In this document: one piece after another, positions 53,306 to 54,015 of the stretch | Layout of the letters: the number at the start of each line of letters is the position of its first letter | Numbering within the stretch: position 1 is the stretch's first letter | Source: Ignavibacteriales bacterium | Lineage (GTDB): Bacteria; Bacteroidota; Ignavibacteria; Ignavibacteriales; Ignavibacteriaceae | Direction of reading: 5' to 3' | Length of the DNA stretch: 54,015 nt | Assembly (NCBI GenBank): GCA_003538625.1 | Contig: DPRR01000045.1 | Location: 384,397 to 438,411 of the forward strand | Translations under genes and position numbers: made by a program | The notes under the pieces: generated by a model | Database searches by the model: none | What the model was told of the DNA's origin: nothing | What the model saw: the letters and a program-made list of their open reading frames with translations, nothing else

Positions 53306-53428
53306 AAAACAATAGACTCTTTTTAAACTGAACTAAGAATATATTTTCTTAGTAAGAAAACTTTTTGAAGTAACACTAAAGTTGTGTCTCTGATAAAAAC
53401 CTCTTCTCGGAGTAGATACCGGAGCTCT

Positions 53429-53461
53429 CCCCTGCCAAAGCGATTTGGTGGGGGTTTTTAT
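53429..53461 (+). terminator. rho-independent terminator
   Basis: CCCCTGCCAAA and TTTGGTGGGGG pair around GCGA, followed by TTTTTATTT. It would end the three-gene run 51592-53305. Confidence 0.85.
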
Positions 53462-53621
53462 TTATTTCTAATTATAATTTGATTAAAATTTAACTAATTG
53501 TAAAATTTAATGATAGTAGGTAATTATTTCTATTATAAAGAATTAGCTCAACTTATCTTGACAATATTATATATATTAATTAAGTTACTGTTAAATTGAT
53601 CTATAAACTTTTTCAGTAACG
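53462..53621. other. AT-rich intergenic stretch
   Basis: About 160 bases between the terminator and a tiny frame; no gene or repeat recognised. Confidence 0.35.
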
Positions 53622-53726
53622 ATGAAATTGAATATTAAAAAACGTGATAATGAAATTTCATTATACTTTTTGCTTGCCATCTTAATCTCCTTCCTTCTTT
53701 ATCTTATAACCTTATTCCATAATTAA
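53622..53726 (+). CDS. possible 34-residue single-TM protein
   Basis: From ATG 53622 the frame reads MKLNIKKRDNEISLYF and then a hydrophobic helix (LLAILISFLLYLITLF). It has a basic N-terminus and one membrane span, like small phage or toxin-like membrane peptides. It has no strong ribosome site, so coding status is uncertain. Confidence 0.3.
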   Translation: MKLNIKKRDNEISLYFLLAILISFLLYLITLFHN

Positions 53727-53762
53727 TAAACTCTCTTTTGATTCTTCCCCTATGTTCACAAG

Positions 53763-53882
53763 TACGCATTAATCTTCTTAAGTTCAGTTGTTTGGATTCC
53801 TGTTAACTGGTGGCAAAAACTATTGATATTTTTTGGAATTGCGATTATTTGGAGTGTGGTATTTGAAATATTTTATCGATAA
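53763..53882 (+). pseudogene. C-terminal remnant of the phage-like membrane protein
   Basis: The frame ALIFLSSVVWIPVNWWQKLL then IFFGIAIIWSVVFEIFYR matches the C-terminus of the gene at 49660-50007 almost residue for residue. No N-terminal part or start is present. It is followed at once by a GGCGATTC hairpin. Confidence 0.8.
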
Positions 53883-53911
53883 AAAAAGGCGATTCAAAAG
53901 AATCGCCTTTT
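53882..53911. terminator. GGCGATTC-type hairpin
   Basis: AAAAAAGGCGATTC and GAATCGCCTTTT form a perfect stem around AAAA. It lies between the membrane-protein remnant and the type IX sorting-domain gene, facing both. Confidence 0.75.
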
Positions 53912-53931
53912 ATCATTCACATTTTATCTTC

Positions 53932-54015
53932 TTACTTCATCAGTATCATCTTTTTAGTCTGTACAAAACTACCCGCCTGTATTTTGTATAAGTAAATGCC
54001 GCTCGACAGCGTTGA
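53932..54015 (-). CDS. C-terminal end of a type IX-secreted protein (sorting domain), partial
   Basis: The last 27 codons of a minus-strand gene cut by the window edge: STLSSGIYLYKIQAGSF, then VQTKKMILMK and stop. The pattern LSSGxYxYxIxAGxFxxTKKMxLxK is the tail of the Por/type IX secretion sorting domain, which directs proteins across the outer membrane and is then removed or anchored. The body of the protein lies outside the window. Confidence 0.85.
   Translation of the reverse strand, partial: STLSSGIYLYKIQAGSFVQTKKMILMK

Overview
The window looks like a piece of chromosome from a member of the Ignavibacteria, or a close relative in the Bacteroidota/Chlorobiota group. Reasons: the DNA is AT-rich; the right edge carries the tail of a protein with a type IX secretion sorting domain; there is a DUF5916 outer-membrane family protein; and many families of short palindromic repeats lie between genes and sometimes inside them. 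TGA is used as a normal stop.

Left part (1-22.6 kb). After a secreted phosphoesterase/PQQ-propeller protein, a PfpI-type protein, an AbgT transporter and an MscS channel, positions 5.6-19.7 kb hold genes that fit salvage of peptidoglycan and amino sugars: a NagX-like acyltransferase, a secreted transglutaminase-like protein, an SH3-NlpC/P60 hydrolase, an exported M3 peptidase, an AmpG-like carrier, a BadF-type amino-sugar kinase, a lipoprotein joining an amidase to a NamZ (DUF1343) exo-muramidase, and lysA. A REP-associated transposase (RAYT) with a repeat copy on each side interrupts this block. A glcF-glcD pair follows; glcF carries a whole palindromic element in frame.

Middle (22.6-40.2 kb). 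A tripartite RND efflux operon ends with a small PG0541-like protein. Next come a DUF5916 protein, a sigma/anti-sigma/beta-solenoid operon, a YgjP-type metallopeptidase, an HD-domain gene broken by an in-frame TGA, and a polyferredoxin/DUF362/membrane-protein group.

Right part (40.2-54 kb). A tyrosine integrase lies against a 3' fragment of tRNA-Asp, marking one end of an integrated element. Its cargo includes a small regulator, a Fic protein with an exact 40-bp-period operator-like array upstream, a large unknown protein, a HEPN/MNT pair, small DNA-binding proteins and a DUF4373 protein. Two copies of a structured non-coding element lie among the small genes, and their stems differ by compensating base changes. 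Beyond this are phage-like small genes, decayed duplicates (M15 peptidase tail, membrane-protein tail), a lone cytochrome c, three small lipoprotein or membrane genes, and a recurring GGCGATTC hairpin. The far tRNA-Asp junction was not found in the window.
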